From positions 207,176 through 271,175 of the forward strand of contig CAZSTS010000003.1 of the NCBI GenBank assembly GCA_964609965.1: a stretch of 64,000 nucleotides of DNA. The letters are read 5' to 3'. Below, piece by piece: positions 32,900-41,638 of the stretch; positions within the stretch are counted from its first letter, which is position 1, and every line of letters begins with the position of its first letter. The notes under the pieces are model-generated. The model ran no database searches. It was given only the letters and a program-made list of their open reading frames with translations, and was not told where the DNA came from. The DNA comes from JAHJDR01 sp964609965 (lineage in GTDB: Bacteria; UBA10199; JADGCS01). The position numbers and the translations under genes were made by a program.

Positions 32900-33898
32900 A
32901 TGAATTTTAATAAGATAAAAAGTAAACTTTCCCTCATTTTTTTCATTATTGGTATTGTCCTGCTTATTTCCTTAATCAAAAAAGTGGGGTGGCACGAGGT
33001 CTTGTCTTATTTTAAAAAATTAGATTACAAGATAATCTATGTTTTTCTCTTTCCCATGACTTGGTATTCCATTCAAAGTTTTGCCTGGTGGCGGGTTCTC
33101 ACTGATGATGGTGTTAAGGTTTCTCTAATTCATGTCTTTCTGACAAAAATAACAGGCGAAGCTGTAAACACGGTTACTCCTTTGAGTTTTTTTGGAGGAG
33201 ACCCTTATCGCATTTATCTTTTACAGAAAAAGATTTCAAAAACAGATAGTGCCTCATCAGTGGTCATTGATCGGACAATGTATTTTTTGGGCGTGTTTTT
33301 ATTGCTTTTCGTTACGTTTTTTGTAGCCTGGTTTAGGTTGCCATTGCCTGGTCATTGGAGGGTTTTATTCCCAGCCATTATTGTTTTATTTTTTATTATT
33401 TTTTTCCTATTAATAAAGATTCAGAAGAAGGGAATGTTTACGTTTATCAGTCGTCTTGTCCTGAAAACAGGTATTCAAAGAGATCGCATTGAATCGTATT
33501 CGGATAAAATAGCTGATTTAGACCAGCAGATAGGGGGGTTTTATAAAAAACATAAGCTGCATTTTTTTGAAATCTTGGGTCTTCATTTTTCAGGGCGTAT
33601 CTTAGGAGCTTTCGAAATCCTCATTATTGCAAATCTTTTGGGGCTCCCAATTGAATTCTATCATTGTCTCTACTTGGCTTCACTCACTGTGCTTATCAAC
33701 GTCATGTTTGTTTTTATTCCAGGGAGCATGGGTGTGATGGAAAGTGGTTATGGAGCTCTTTTTTATCTTCTCAACATTGCTTGGGAACACGGCGTTGCGC
33801 TTCAACTCGTTCGTCGTATCCGTGCCTTTTTCTGGATCGGCATTGGGCTTCTCATCATATTGTTTTATAAACCAAAGAAAGACAGTTTGGGCGTCTAG
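32900..33898 (+). CDS. Lysylphosphatidylglycerol-synthase-like membrane protein (UPF0104/AglD family)
   Basis: 332 residues with about eight hydrophobic helices. Family signs are WWRVLTDDGVKVSLIHVFLTKITGEAVNTVTPLSFFGGDPYRIYLL near residue 65-115 and FIPGSMGVMESGYGALFYLL near residue 275. Members of this family move or modify lipid-linked compounds in the inner membrane, but substrates differ. No clear ribosome-binding site. The stop codon is formed by the first unit of a heptamer array. Confidence 0.8.
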   Translation: MNFNKIKSKLSLIFFIIGIVLLISLIKKVGWHEVLSYFKKLDYKIIYVFLFPMTWYSIQSFAWWRVLTDDGVKVSLIHVFLTKITGEAVNTVTPLSFFGGDPYRIYLLQKKISKTDSASSVVIDRTMYFLGVFLLLFVTFFVAWFRLPLPGHWRVLFPAIIVLFFIIFFLLIKIQKKGMFTFISRLVLKTGIQRDRIESYSDKIADLDQQIGGFYKKHKLHFFEILGLHFSGRILGAFEILIIANLLGLPIEFYHCLYLASLTVLINVMFVFIPGSMGVMESGYGALFYLLNIAWEHGVALQLVRRIRAFFWIGIGLLIILFYKPKKDSLGV

Positions 33899-33968
33899 AG
33901 TCTAGCGTCTAGCGTATTGACCTATCAGTTATCGCCTATCGTGTCTTGTAACCTGCGTCCTGTAACCC
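33892..33968. repeat. Composite heptamer array, eleven units with changing word
   Basis: Units in phase: CGTCTAG, AGTCTAG, CGTCTAG, CGTATTG, ACCTATC, AGTTATC, GCCTATC, GTGTCTT, GTAACCT, GCGTCCT and GTAACCC. The word changes from a CTAG type to a TATC type to an AACC type while the 7-base frame is kept. The first unit supplies the TAG stop of the preceding gene. Confidence 0.88.
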
Positions 33969-34046
33969 CCTCAAATCATTCAACTTTGCGTCAAAAACCT
34001 GGTATAACGCTTGTCTGAATGGGCTTCATACAGTATATTAGTGGAT

Positions 34047-36806
34047 ATGAAAAAGGTAATATATGTCATTGGAAAGAATATCCTCATTCTTTTGAGAAAG
34101 CCTCTTACATGGCTATTATTGCGTAATAGAGAGCGTGTTGAACAGTATGGCACGCAGGTTAAGAATAAAACGCTTTCGGGCATGGTATTAGAGTTCAATT
34201 TTTGGCACAGAATCATCTTTTTGCCCTTTTTTCGAAGAGTCCAAGTTCTTTCCTCAGATATTAGCACGATCAAATCTCTCAATGGGCCTGTTGTTTTTGT
34301 CATGAAAAACAGAGGACAACTTGAGTATCATTATTTTAATTATCTTTTCCTCAAAGAAAAAATCTCACCTATTCACTTTGCCAATGGTTGCCTGACCGTT
34401 CACTGGTTGCCTTTTAAGAAATTATGGCAACACCTTGTTTGCCGTCTTGATCGTTTTTACAAAGAACTCAAAGAGGACAGTGTAGAAGAAAAAACTTACC
34501 TTACAGAATTGTTTCAAGAAGGAAAAAATACCCTGGTCAATTTAAGCATTTCTCGCGATTACCTATTTGGATTGATCAAAACTAACCCCATAGATGCTCT
34601 CACGCCTCTGACAAGCATTCAAAGTCAAATTAAACAACCTATCCACGTTGTGACTCTTCAATTTCACTTTGATAAGCATCCGGGTAAAACAGAGCTGTCT
34701 TATTTTGATCTTCTTTTTGGCGAAAAGTCTCAACCAGGGGCGATCCGAAAAATCCTTCTCTTCCTCATGAATTATAGGAGAAAGCCTAGAGTAAAATTTG
34801 GAAAGCCTATTAATTTACAAGAATACTTGAATGATAAATCTAATCTATCAGAAGACAAACAAACCGAATCTCTTTTTCACGTGATCGAAGATGACTTACG
34901 CATAGAGCACGCCAGAATTACAGGGCCAAAGCTTAGGTCAAAAGAGAATTTTATTACCGAGATCATGGCTGATGAGGCTTTTTTGGAAAGCATTCATTCT
35001 CATGCAGATAGAAACAACAAAAAATTTGTAGATTGTAAAAATCAGGTTTTGCGCTATCTGAACGAAATAGGGGCTGATGTAAATTACAGTTATATTCATT
35101 TTGCGCACATTACGCTCAGACATGTGTGGGAAAAAATCTTCAATGGTCTTGTGGTCAAGCATGATCAGCTCAACCAGGTTAGAGAGGTCGCAGGGAAAAA
35201 TCCTATTGTCCTTGTTCCCATGCACCGTTCCCACATTGATTACCTGCTCATCTCAGATCTGTTTTATGAATACAATATTACGTTTCCTTATATTTGTGCA
35301 GGCATAAACCTCAATTTTTGGCCAGTGGGCAAACTCATTCGAAAATGTGGCGGATTTTTCATCCGTCGTAGATTCCGTGGCAATTATCTGTATAAAGAAT
35401 CACTTTATGCTTATGTGAAATCATTGATTAGCAAGCAACATGGACTCGAATTTTTTATCGAAGGCACGCGCTCACGCACAGGCAAGCAATTAAAGCCCAA
35501 GATGGGTATTTTGAGCATGGTGATGAGGGCCTATCTTGAGGGCGCTTGTGATGATATTTACTTTGTTCCCATAGCTGTTAATTATGATCACATACTCGAG
35601 CAAAGGGAATACCAAAAAGAGACTAAAGGTGATGAGAAAAAGAAGGAAAATGCTGGAGAATTATTTAGAGTTCGCAAAATATTTAAAAGAAAATACGGAA
35701 AGGTGTATGTAGAGTTTGCTAAACCTCTTTCTCTCAAACAATACTGTGCAGACAATAAGATTAAAACAGCGCCAATAGATACGTTAAAGAAAGAAGTCGC
35801 TGTTTTTGCCAATCACCTTACTCATCGCATGACCGATGTGGCAATAGTCACACCTATTTCTCTCGCTTCTTTGGCGATTCTGTCTATGAATAAGAAGGCC
35901 TTTAACTTTGATCAGCTCGAAAAGCGTATCCACGTCTTAAAGGATTATCTTGAGCACAAAGAAGCAGTGTTCTCTGACCTTATTAATTACAATGAGAGCT
36001 ATGCTTATCATGAGGCGGTCAAAAAACTCTCTGGCAGGGGCATGCTTAAAGAAGTGGAATCTTTTGAAGAGACCTTTTTCTCATTTGATGACCGTCGTCG
36101 ACAGGATTTTGATTATTATAAGAATAACATCGTTCATTTCTATGTCCTTCTCACATGTTTTTGTAAGGTTGTCGGCCAAATACCCAATCAGGCTAAAATC
36201 ACTGTAGATGAACTTCTCAAGAGATTCGGTATTCTCAAAAATCTCTTTTCACATGATTTTATTTTTAGTGAAGATGAGGCTATAAAAAATGAGTTTATTG
36301 AGGTCATTCATTATGCGGTGACAAAAGAGTTTGTGGCTTATGATGAAAAGACTCAAACTATCACAAAGAGTATTACAGAACAGAATTATAGTGACTTTTT
36401 GACCTTTTATTCATTGTTAGACAATTTCCTAGAATCTCACCTCATTGCTTTGCGTTATCTCAAATACAATAAGGTAGAGGCAAGTGATGCCAAGTCGCTC
36501 ACAAAAGACATACTTGTCAAAGCCAAGCCCATGTATCTCAGAGATGATCTCGCGCATCCAGAATCTTTGTCGCGCTTTAATCTCGAAAGCTCGTACAAGG
36601 TGTTGGCTGATCTAGGTATTCTCAATATCCAAAGAAAAGAAGGGCAGAGAGGTGTTTATTCCTCAAACCAAGATCTCGAACAAATCAATCAATGGATTAA
36701 TTCCATTTCACAGTTTCTCAAAGTTTCACCTACTATTGGCGGAGCGCCCGTCAGCCTGATCGACTCACCTGAGGTTGTTAAAGAATCCCAAGATTGGCAG
36801 CATTGA
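34047..36806 (+). CDS. plsB: Glycerol-3-phosphate 1-O-acyltransferase
   Basis: 919 residues from the ATG at 34047; a TTG at 34011 opens the frame earlier but has no ribosome-binding site. Acyltransferase blocks are visible: PMHRSHIDYLL (block I, HRSHID), CGGFFIRRRF (block II), FFIEGTRSRTGK (block III) and VPIAVNYDHILE (block IV). It acylates glycerol-3-phosphate at the inner membrane, the first step of phospholipid synthesis. It is about 110 residues longer than E. coli PlsB, mostly in the N-terminal part before block I. Monocistronic. Confidence 0.93.
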   Translation: MKKVIYVIGKNILILLRKPLTWLLLRNRERVEQYGTQVKNKTLSGMVLEFNFWHRIIFLPFFRRVQVLSSDISTIKSLNGPVVFVMKNRGQLEYHYFNYLFLKEKISPIHFANGCLTVHWLPFKKLWQHLVCRLDRFYKELKEDSVEEKTYLTELFQEGKNTLVNLSISRDYLFGLIKTNPIDALTPLTSIQSQIKQPIHVVTLQFHFDKHPGKTELSYFDLLFGEKSQPGAIRKILLFLMNYRRKPRVKFGKPINLQEYLNDKSNLSEDKQTESLFHVIEDDLRIEHARITGPKLRSKENFITEIMADEAFLESIHSHADRNNKKFVDCKNQVLRYLNEIGADVNYSYIHFAHITLRHVWEKIFNGLVVKHDQLNQVREVAGKNPIVLVPMHRSHIDYLLISDLFYEYNITFPYICAGINLNFWPVGKLIRKCGGFFIRRRFRGNYLYKESLYAYVKSLISKQHGLEFFIEGTRSRTGKQLKPKMGILSMVMRAYLEGACDDIYFVPIAVNYDHILEQREYQKETKGDEKKKENAGELFRVRKIFKRKYGKVYVEFAKPLSLKQYCADNKIKTAPIDTLKKEVAVFANHLTHRMTDVAIVTPISLASLAILSMNKKAFNFDQLEKRIHVLKDYLEHKEAVFSDLINYNESYAYHEAVKKLSGRGMLKEVESFEETFFSFDDRRRQDFDYYKNNIVHFYVLLTCFCKVVGQIPNQAKITVDELLKRFGILKNLFSHDFIFSEDEAIKNEFIEVIHYAVTKEFVAYDEKTQTITKSITEQNYSDFLTFYSLLDNFLESHLIALRYLKYNKVEASDAKSLTKDILVKAKPMYLRDDLAHPESLSRFNLESSYKVLADLGILNIQRKEGQRGVYSSNQDLEQINQWINSISQFLKVSPTIGGAPVSLIDSPEVVKESQDWQH

Positions 36807-36811
36807 GGGTT

Positions 36812-36839
36812 GGTCGAAGGTCAAAAGTCTAAGGTCAGG
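36812..36839. repeat. Degenerate heptamer array, unit GGTCAAA
   Basis: Units GGTCGAA, GGTCAAA, AGTCTAA and GGTCAGG follow 5 bases after the plsB stop. The same word family fills the gaps at 46084 and 47460. Confidence 0.8.
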
Positions 36840-36856
36840 GGAGCTGATGGGAAGGG

Positions 36857-37159
36857 TTAAGCTGTTTTTTCAATCATATTTATGCGTTTTCGAATGGCTT
36901 CGAGCTTTGATTTGAGTTTTGGTCTTTCAAAACCATTTGGGAAGAGAATAAACTGAGGTTTGATGCCTAGGGCTTCGGCGATAAGAATAGCACGTTCTTC
37001 TCCAAGCTGAGAGCGTTCGTTTTCGATATTCGAAATATTAGCCACAGCAATACCTGTGATCATTGATAGTGTTGCTTGTGTCCAGCCTTTCTTGATTCTT
37101 AATTCTTTAACAACCTCTCCTGGGGTTAATGTTATTTGTTTTATTCTTCTTTTTTTCAT
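36857..37159 (-). CDS. XRE-family helix-turn-helix regulator
   Basis: 100 residues. An HTH_3 domain spans about residues 13-70 (EVVKELRIKKGWTQATLSMITGIAVANISNIENERSQLGEERAILIAEALGI). Short basic flanks follow, and no sensor domain is present. It is a small DNA-binding protein, possibly an orphan antitoxin-like regulator. A perfect palindrome lies upstream at 37183-37204 and would suit autorepression. No toxin partner is adjacent. Confidence 0.88.
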   Translation of the reverse strand: MKKRRIKQITLTPGEVVKELRIKKGWTQATLSMITGIAVANISNIENERSQLGEERAILIAEALGIKPQFILFPNGFERPKLKSKLEAIRKRINMIEKTA

Positions 37160-37182
37160 GGTCTTTTAGCTCTAAAACGCTT

Positions 37183-37204
37183 AAGTTATAGTATAGTATA
37201 ACTT
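37183..37204. promoter_or_regulatory. Palindromic operator upstream of XRE gene
   Basis: AAGTTATA and TATAACTT are perfect arms around GTATAG. More GTATA/TATAC half-sites continue to 37220. The site is 24 bases upstream of the XRE start codon. Confidence 0.6.
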
Positions 37205-37263
37205 ATACTGTGATATAAGTCAAAAAATATCAGAATTATTTTAACTTATTCAAGACACAAAAA

Positions 37264-37332
37264 AATCCCCGAAAGGGGATTAATAAAATAGCCCAGGGTT
37301 AAGAAAGCCTGAAAGGCTTTTCCTACCCTGGG
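37264..37332. repeat. Hairpin pair including a nested CCCAGGGT element
   Basis: AATCCCC-GAAA-GGGGATT (37264-37281) is followed by a nested hairpin: outer stem CCCAGGGT/ACCCTGGG (37292-37299 and 37325-37332) and inner stem AAAGCCT/AGGCTTT. The same outer stem with a different inner stem occurs at 59338-59378. The 282-base gap 37160-37442 holds these and the operator but no gene. Confidence 0.75.
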
Positions 37333-37404
37333 ATTGAAGATAATTTATAACATCTGATTAGACATAAAGCTCCAAGTATTCGCTTTATGTTTTCATATTA
37401 CTAT

Positions 37405-37440
37405 CGCGCTGATCTGGGCTCGTAAAACTCACCCATGCTT
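37405..37440. repeat. 36-base dispersed repeat, copy 1
   Basis: This matches 49853-49888 at 31 of 36 positions. The conserved core is CTGGGCTCGTAAA followed by RCTCRCCCAYGCTT. It lies directly downstream of the outer-membrane protein gene. It has partial self-complementarity (GGGC...GCCC). Confidence 0.75.
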
Positions 37441-37442
37441 AA

Positions 37443-37997
37443 TTAAAAGTGATAATTAAAATTTACGCGGACATTTGGAGTGATGAGGTGACCGCTTGCT
37501 ATATAAGTGTAATTCACACCTACTTGTGGGGCTACAGTCCAGTTATCAGTAATGTAGTATTCATAACCAAGACCGCCGTCTCCACAAAAACCATGGTACC
37601 AACTAGAACCAGTAATGGTGAGGCCTGCAGCTGTGACACCGCCCCAAGCATACATACCAGCATAACCACCACCAGCATAAAAGTACAATGTTTCATAAAC
37701 ATTTACTTTTAATGTGGGCATAAAGTTGGAAGCCAAGAAATTAATACCACTATCATTTGTGTAGTAGGCATCTGATTGAACATAAAGGGCTAGGTATTCA
37801 TTTAGCTTGTAACCAGCTTGCCAGGTAAGTCCACCGCCAATGGCTCTGAGTTCATTGACTTCGTAACCTCCAACAAGACCACCAACACCCAGGAACCAAC
37901 CTGTGTCTTGAGTGTGACCAATCTCTGCTTTAGCAGGAGTGCTAACAAAGAAACCTAAGCAAATTATCAGACAAATTAAGAGTGTAATTTTTTTCAT
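37443..37997 (-). CDS. Outer-membrane beta-barrel protein
   Basis: 184 residues. A signal peptide ends at AKAE. The mature chain alternates polar and aromatic residues in about eight short strands rich in Gly and Tyr (TLYFYAGGGYAGMYAWGG, GLGYEYYITDNWTVAPQVGVNYTY). The last residue is phenylalanine (FNYHF), the BAM recognition signal. It resembles the small OmpA/OmpW-like barrel group. AAAGGAG precedes the start. Function unknown beyond outer-membrane location. Confidence 0.82.
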   Translation of the reverse strand: MKKITLLICLIICLGFFVSTPAKAEIGHTQDTGWFLGVGGLVGGYEVNELRAIGGGLTWQAGYKLNEYLALYVQSDAYYTNDSGINFLASNFMPTLKVNVYETLYFYAGGGYAGMYAWGGVTAAGLTITGSSWYHGFCGDGGLGYEYYITDNWTVAPQVGVNYTYIASGHLITPNVRVNFNYHF

Positions 37998-38109
37998 GAA
38001 ACTCTCCTTTTATAAGGTTTGGGGTAGAGTAATTAAGGGGGGGGTGGAATGCAAGAGATTTTGGAGGGAGGGCCTTAGGGCCTTGGTGTCTTGGAATATT
38101 ATTCTGCAC

Positions 38110-38125
38110 GGACACATTTGTGTCC
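38110..38125. repeat. Palindrome GGACACA/TGTGTCC
   Basis: Seven-base perfect arms around TT in the divergent gap between the barrel gene and the orphan gene at 38217. It belongs to the GTGTCC stem family. Confidence 0.65.
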
Positions 38126-38216
38126 ATTTTATGCTTAGAAACGCAACAAAAGCTGTATTAATTTCGATAATGGAGTCAAATGATATTCATGAATCATTAC
38201 GAATAGGAGTTGCTAG

Positions 38217-38873
38217 ATGATGAGGCCAGTTTTAGGTTTAAGCTCATTTTCAAGATTATACTCTACACTCATAGCGGGCGCAGAAACGCCAACAGTGAGA
38301 GTAGGTAGTCCTAGAATACATGATTTCTCAAAGACTGTTGGGCTTGATAGTTTTTGTAATACTGCTATTGAGGATTATTGGTCTTCACTAGGAGGCGCTC
38401 CTGTTCAAAGAGATTCCCAGGTCATAATGCTACAAGAAGCGCCTTGGCAATTGAGCGTTCTTGATCCTTCTGAATTTCAAGCAGGGCAAAGACAACCAAG
38501 TTTTGTTTCTGTCACACTACCTCATACGCCTATGGTGGAAGCCAGAAAACCATTTGTTGTTCAAAGAGAAGAGCGCAATCGTGATGTGCGAATTGAAGAT
38601 TTTTTAATCGCTACTAGAGATCTGAGATTTGCCACTATTATGCGTGAGTTACTCACAGTAGCTCGTCAACATGGTCATGCTTTTATTTCTGGTAGAACGT
38701 TTAGGTATAAGCAAACTGTTCCATTTCGTGAAAGGGTTACATTAGCTCAAATAGAACATGCCCTTGATCGAGAACATGTACCAGGTTCCACGTACACCTT
38801 AGAAGCTCAGTATCATAGGTATGATTTTTATGATTTAGCTAATTGTGAAGTGGGGCATCCCAGGGTTTCTTGA
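38217..38873 (+). CDS. Orphan soluble protein
   Basis: 218 residues, start ATGATG after an AGGAG site. No signal peptide, no membrane segment. The middle has an arginine-rich helical part (FVVQREERNRDVRIEDFLIATRDLRFATIMRELLTVARQHGHAFISG) and a beta-rich C-terminus. No family recognised. It is a single gene between palindromes at 38110 and 38991, a setting shared with the other orphan genes in the window. Confidence 0.62.
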   Translation: MMRPVLGLSSFSRLYSTLIAGAETPTVRVGSPRIHDFSKTVGLDSFCNTAIEDYWSSLGGAPVQRDSQVIMLQEAPWQLSVLDPSEFQAGQRQPSFVSVTLPHTPMVEARKPFVVQREERNRDVRIEDFLIATRDLRFATIMRELLTVARQHGHAFISGRTFRYKQTVPFRERVTLAQIEHALDREHVPGSTYTLEAQYHRYDFYDLANCEVGHPRVS

Positions 38874-38990
38874 TAAATCTTGGTAAAATTACAGGATCAA
38901 ATTTTTCCCTCCCTTGCGACAGGATAAATCCTTCAAGTTTGTTTAAAGCAGATGGAAGCCTTTCAAATCATTAATGTTTTTATGTATGTC

Positions 38991-39008
38991 TGGGCACAAA
39001 AGTGCCCA
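38991..39008. repeat. Palindrome TGGGCAC/GTGCCCA
   Basis: Seven-base perfect arms around AAAA, followed by AAAAAG. A near copy lies at 62164-62183. On the minus strand it would resemble a terminator without a strong T-run. No gene is seen in the gap 38874-39090. Confidence 0.7.
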
Positions 39009-39090
39009 AAAAGATTTTAAACTGGCAACAGTGGGTGTCTTATTGCCGAAAAATAGAACATAAATAGAAAAGAATATTAAAGGAGTTTTT

Positions 39091-39597
39091 ATGGCAGAAA
39101 CCAGCTTTGATCCTAATCAAACAAGAGATGTTCAGTATCCTGAAACAGCACCTGCTTCTGAACTAGCAGTTACTTCTGAACTAGGAGTTACTTTTGAACT
39201 AGCGCCTGCTTCTGAAGCAGTACCTGCTTCTGAACCAGAGGTTGATAATGCGGTTAATAATCCAGATGTATCAGAGTATGGTAGTTATGACGTGTCACAG
39301 TCTTTGAGTGAATGGCCTAATGGTTTTTCTTTTCCCATGCAGCTGGGGTGTGCTGCGTCTGAAAGAAATTCTACTTCCGAGCAACACTTTGCTAAAGCTC
39401 AGCTTATTTCAGTAGGTCTTGGTTATTTGGACATTAATGCAGCGAGTATTATACGTGGTGAAACGACTGTAGAGTTTAGTTCATGTTCAGGCTCAGCATT
39501 TAGTATTGATACTTATACTGGGGCGGTAAGCAAAAATGTTGCGTTGCTGCCGCTAATAGAAGTGGATCGATTGGTTGTAATTCTTGGAGAAGAGTAG
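39091..39597 (+). CDS. Orphan protein with hexapeptide repeats
   Basis: 168 residues. Residues 20-49 are five hexapeptide repeats of the type (A/G/V)(P/V)(A/T)SE(L/A/P), encoded by 18-base repeats at 39148-39237. The rest has a polar spacer and a beta-rich C-terminal half (AKAQLISVGLGYLDINAASIIRGETTVEFSSCSG). A strong AAAGGAG precedes the ATG. No signal peptide. Function unknown. The repeat number could vary between strains. Confidence 0.65.
   Translation: MAETSFDPNQTRDVQYPETAPASELAVTSELGVTFELAPASEAVPASEPEVDNAVNNPDVSEYGSYDVSQSLSEWPNGFSFPMQLGCAASERNSTSEQHFAKAQLISVGLGYLDINAASIIRGETTVEFSSCSGSAFSIDTYTGAVSKNVALLPLIEVDRLVVILGEE
39148..39237 (+). repeat. 18-base in-frame tandem repeat, five units
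   Basis: Units encode APASEL, AVTSEL, GVTFEL, APASEA and VPASEP. The first two and the last two are closest at the DNA level (CTTCTGAACTAG core). Confidence 0.75.
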
Positions 39598-39631
39598 GGG
39601 CGCAGGTTATGAATCTAGCATGTTATTAGGT

Positions 39632-40051
39632 TTATTCACTACCACGCTCACCAGTGCTCTGTTGGCCTTCATAGTCAGATACAAGGATGACTCCATATTT
39701 CGTGTCAGAATAATCATTTCGGGTGGCTTTTGCTTCTTCGGCAATCCTTCCTTTTGTTACACATATCCACCAATTTAAGTACATTTCCATAATGCCCGCG
39801 TTTTCCTTTTGATCAACAACATGATATCGTTTCACCAAAGAACTGTTTGCATTAGCGGGTACAAGTAGGGTGCCGTTAATGACGACACCTTTGTATTTTT
39901 TTGATAGAGTGCTTTTTTTATATCCGAGTGATGTCAATGTACCGCAGATAGGAAGCTGTGATTTTGCAAATAACTGAACAGGTAAAGATATGGAGATAAT
40001 CAAACATAATCCAAATAATAAATGAAGCTGAAATAATCTAAAAATATTCAT
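39632..40051 (-). CDS. Small secreted protein of unknown function
   Basis: 139 residues with a signal peptide ending at QLFAKS. The mature part starts LPICGTLTSLGY and contains YKGVVINGTLLVPANANSSLVKRYHVVD and LNWWICVTKGRI, probably a beta-rich domain with one cysteine pair. It is convergent with the hexapeptide-repeat gene (34-base gap) and lies downstream of nuoN's end region. No family recognised. Confidence 0.65.
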   Translation of the reverse strand: MNIFRLFQLHLLFGLCLIISISLPVQLFAKSQLPICGTLTSLGYKKSTLSKKYKGVVINGTLLVPANANSSLVKRYHVVDQKENAGIMEMYLNWWICVTKGRIAEEAKATRNDYSDTKYGVILVSDYEGQQSTGERGSE

Positions 40052-40170
40052 AGTGTTATCTTAAACAAGTCTCCATCACTTTTTGCTTCTAATCCCATAC
40101 AATAAAGGGTTCAATTTAAAAAAGATGATGGCATAGAGAGGACGCGTCGGACAGGGTGTAGGTCGGAAGA

Positions 40171-41637
40171 CTAAAACAACGGCGTAGCAGCAATCTTAGC
40201 CAGTTTGACAAAGGCATCAGGGGCAACGCCTAAGAAGATAACGAGGAAGGCACAGATAGTCATGGAAATGCAGGCGGTGAGAGGGATTTCGTTTACAGGG
40301 GTTGGTGCATTCTCATCTTTAGCAAAAAACATATACACAGAAGGTCTTAAGTAATAATAAGCAGAAACAACCGACATGAGAACCGCAACGACCGAAAGAA
40401 GAATGTGACCGTTGTGTACGGCCATGGAAATAATGTTGAATTTAGCAGCAAAACCCACTGTGCCTGGAATCCCAATCAGCGAAATCATGAAAAGCGTGAA
40501 CACCCCAGCCAAGACAGGATGCTTCTTTGCAAGCCCACGCATGTCAGTGAGCTGATCTGCCTCAGACTTTTCGCGTATCAATAATGATAAAACAGCAAAT
40601 GCCCCCAACGTCATGAGGAGATAGCCGAGTAGGTAAAAAAGAACCACATGCGATGAAAAGGGCATGTACGTGCCTTTCACATACCCTGCAATGATTCCAA
40701 ACAAAAGAAAACCAGCGTGTGAGATAGATGAATACGCGAGCATCCTCTTTACGTTATCTTGCACGAGAGCCAAGAGATTTCCAACCAAGAACGTGGCAAT
40801 AACTAATGTGTTAAGTAAGAAATAAACCTGTTTTAAATCCAAAACATTCAGACTAATGAAAAGTCGCAATGCAAATCCAAACGCCGCAATCTTCACACCT
40901 GTTGCCATAAAACCTGTGACCGGTGCTGGTGCGCCTTCATAAACATCAGGTGCCCAAAAATGAAAAGGCACGATGGCTAGTTTGAAAAACACACCTACTA
41001 ATATGAGGGAAACAGCGATTTTTGGGAGATAGGCAAGGCTTGGTGTTGAAAGCATGGTGCCAAGCTGGCTGAGCTTGAATGTGCCAAAAGCCCCGTAAAA
41101 CAGAGCAATACCGTAGAGTAAAATCGCCGAAGCCACACCACCGATGATAAAGTATTTGATGGCTGCTTCGTTGCTCTTATAGCTTTTCTTGTGTGAGGCC
41201 ACGAGCACATAAATAGAAAGAGACATGGTCTCAAGGCCGATAAAGTTCACAAAGAGATGGTCAGAGGCAAACAAGAACACCATGCCTGTGATCGAAAAAA
41301 GGACGAGTGAACAAAACTCAGCAGTGAGAGTCTTGTGGATCTTCATGTAGCCCAAGGCATTGAAGAGTGTGATGATGCCCACAGCAATAACCAAGAACAA
41401 AAAGAAGAGAGTAAGGAGGTCAATCACTAATAGGCTTTGCGTGAGGGTGGTTGTAAAAGAAGCCCATTGTTTAAACCCTGTGAAGAGCGAAGCAAAAAGA
41501 GTTAAGATGCCTACGGCATACACAAGAGAGGTCATCTTTTTTGGCCAGATACAGTCGATGAGTAGGCAAAGAATGGCACCGCCAAATAAGATCCAAATCG
41601 CAATTCCTGCAGATAAAATGTTCATTAATTCGGTCAT
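40171..41637 (-). CDS. nuoN: NADH-quinone oxidoreductase subunit N
   Basis: 488 residues, an antiporter-like membrane subunit of complex I. Family blocks are KIAVSLILVGVFFKLAIVPFHFWAPDVYEGAPAPVTGFMATGVK and NVKRMLAYSSISHAGFLLFG, with the conserved lysines of the proton channel. It is the last gene of the cluster. The ATG is one base after the nuoM stop (TAATATG), so the two are translationally coupled. Confidence 0.96.
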   Translation of the reverse strand: MTELMNILSAGIAIWILFGGAILCLLIDCIWPKKMTSLVYAVGILTLFASLFTGFKQWASFTTTLTQSLLVIDLLTLFFLFLVIAVGIITLFNALGYMKIHKTLTAEFCSLVLFSITGMVFLFASDHLFVNFIGLETMSLSIYVLVASHKKSYKSNEAAIKYFIIGGVASAILLYGIALFYGAFGTFKLSQLGTMLSTPSLAYLPKIAVSLILVGVFFKLAIVPFHFWAPDVYEGAPAPVTGFMATGVKIAAFGFALRLFISLNVLDLKQVYFLLNTLVIATFLVGNLLALVQDNVKRMLAYSSISHAGFLLFGIIAGYVKGTYMPFSSHVVLFYLLGYLLMTLGAFAVLSLLIREKSEADQLTDMRGLAKKHPVLAGVFTLFMISLIGIPGTVGFAAKFNIISMAVHNGHILLSVVAVLMSVVSAYYYLRPSVYMFFAKDENAPTPVNEIPLTACISMTICAFLVIFLGVAPDAFVKLAKIAATPLF

Positions 41638-41638
41638 A

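Noticed and set aside
34011..34046. Earlier TTG start of plsB
   Set aside because: No ribosome-binding site and a non-conserved polar peptide; the ATG at 34047 begins the usual basic-hydrophobic N-terminus.
39018..39046. Sigma-54 promoter before the gene at 39091
   Set aside because: TGG and TTGC have the right spacing, but the -24 element lacks the CAC part; too weak to claim.
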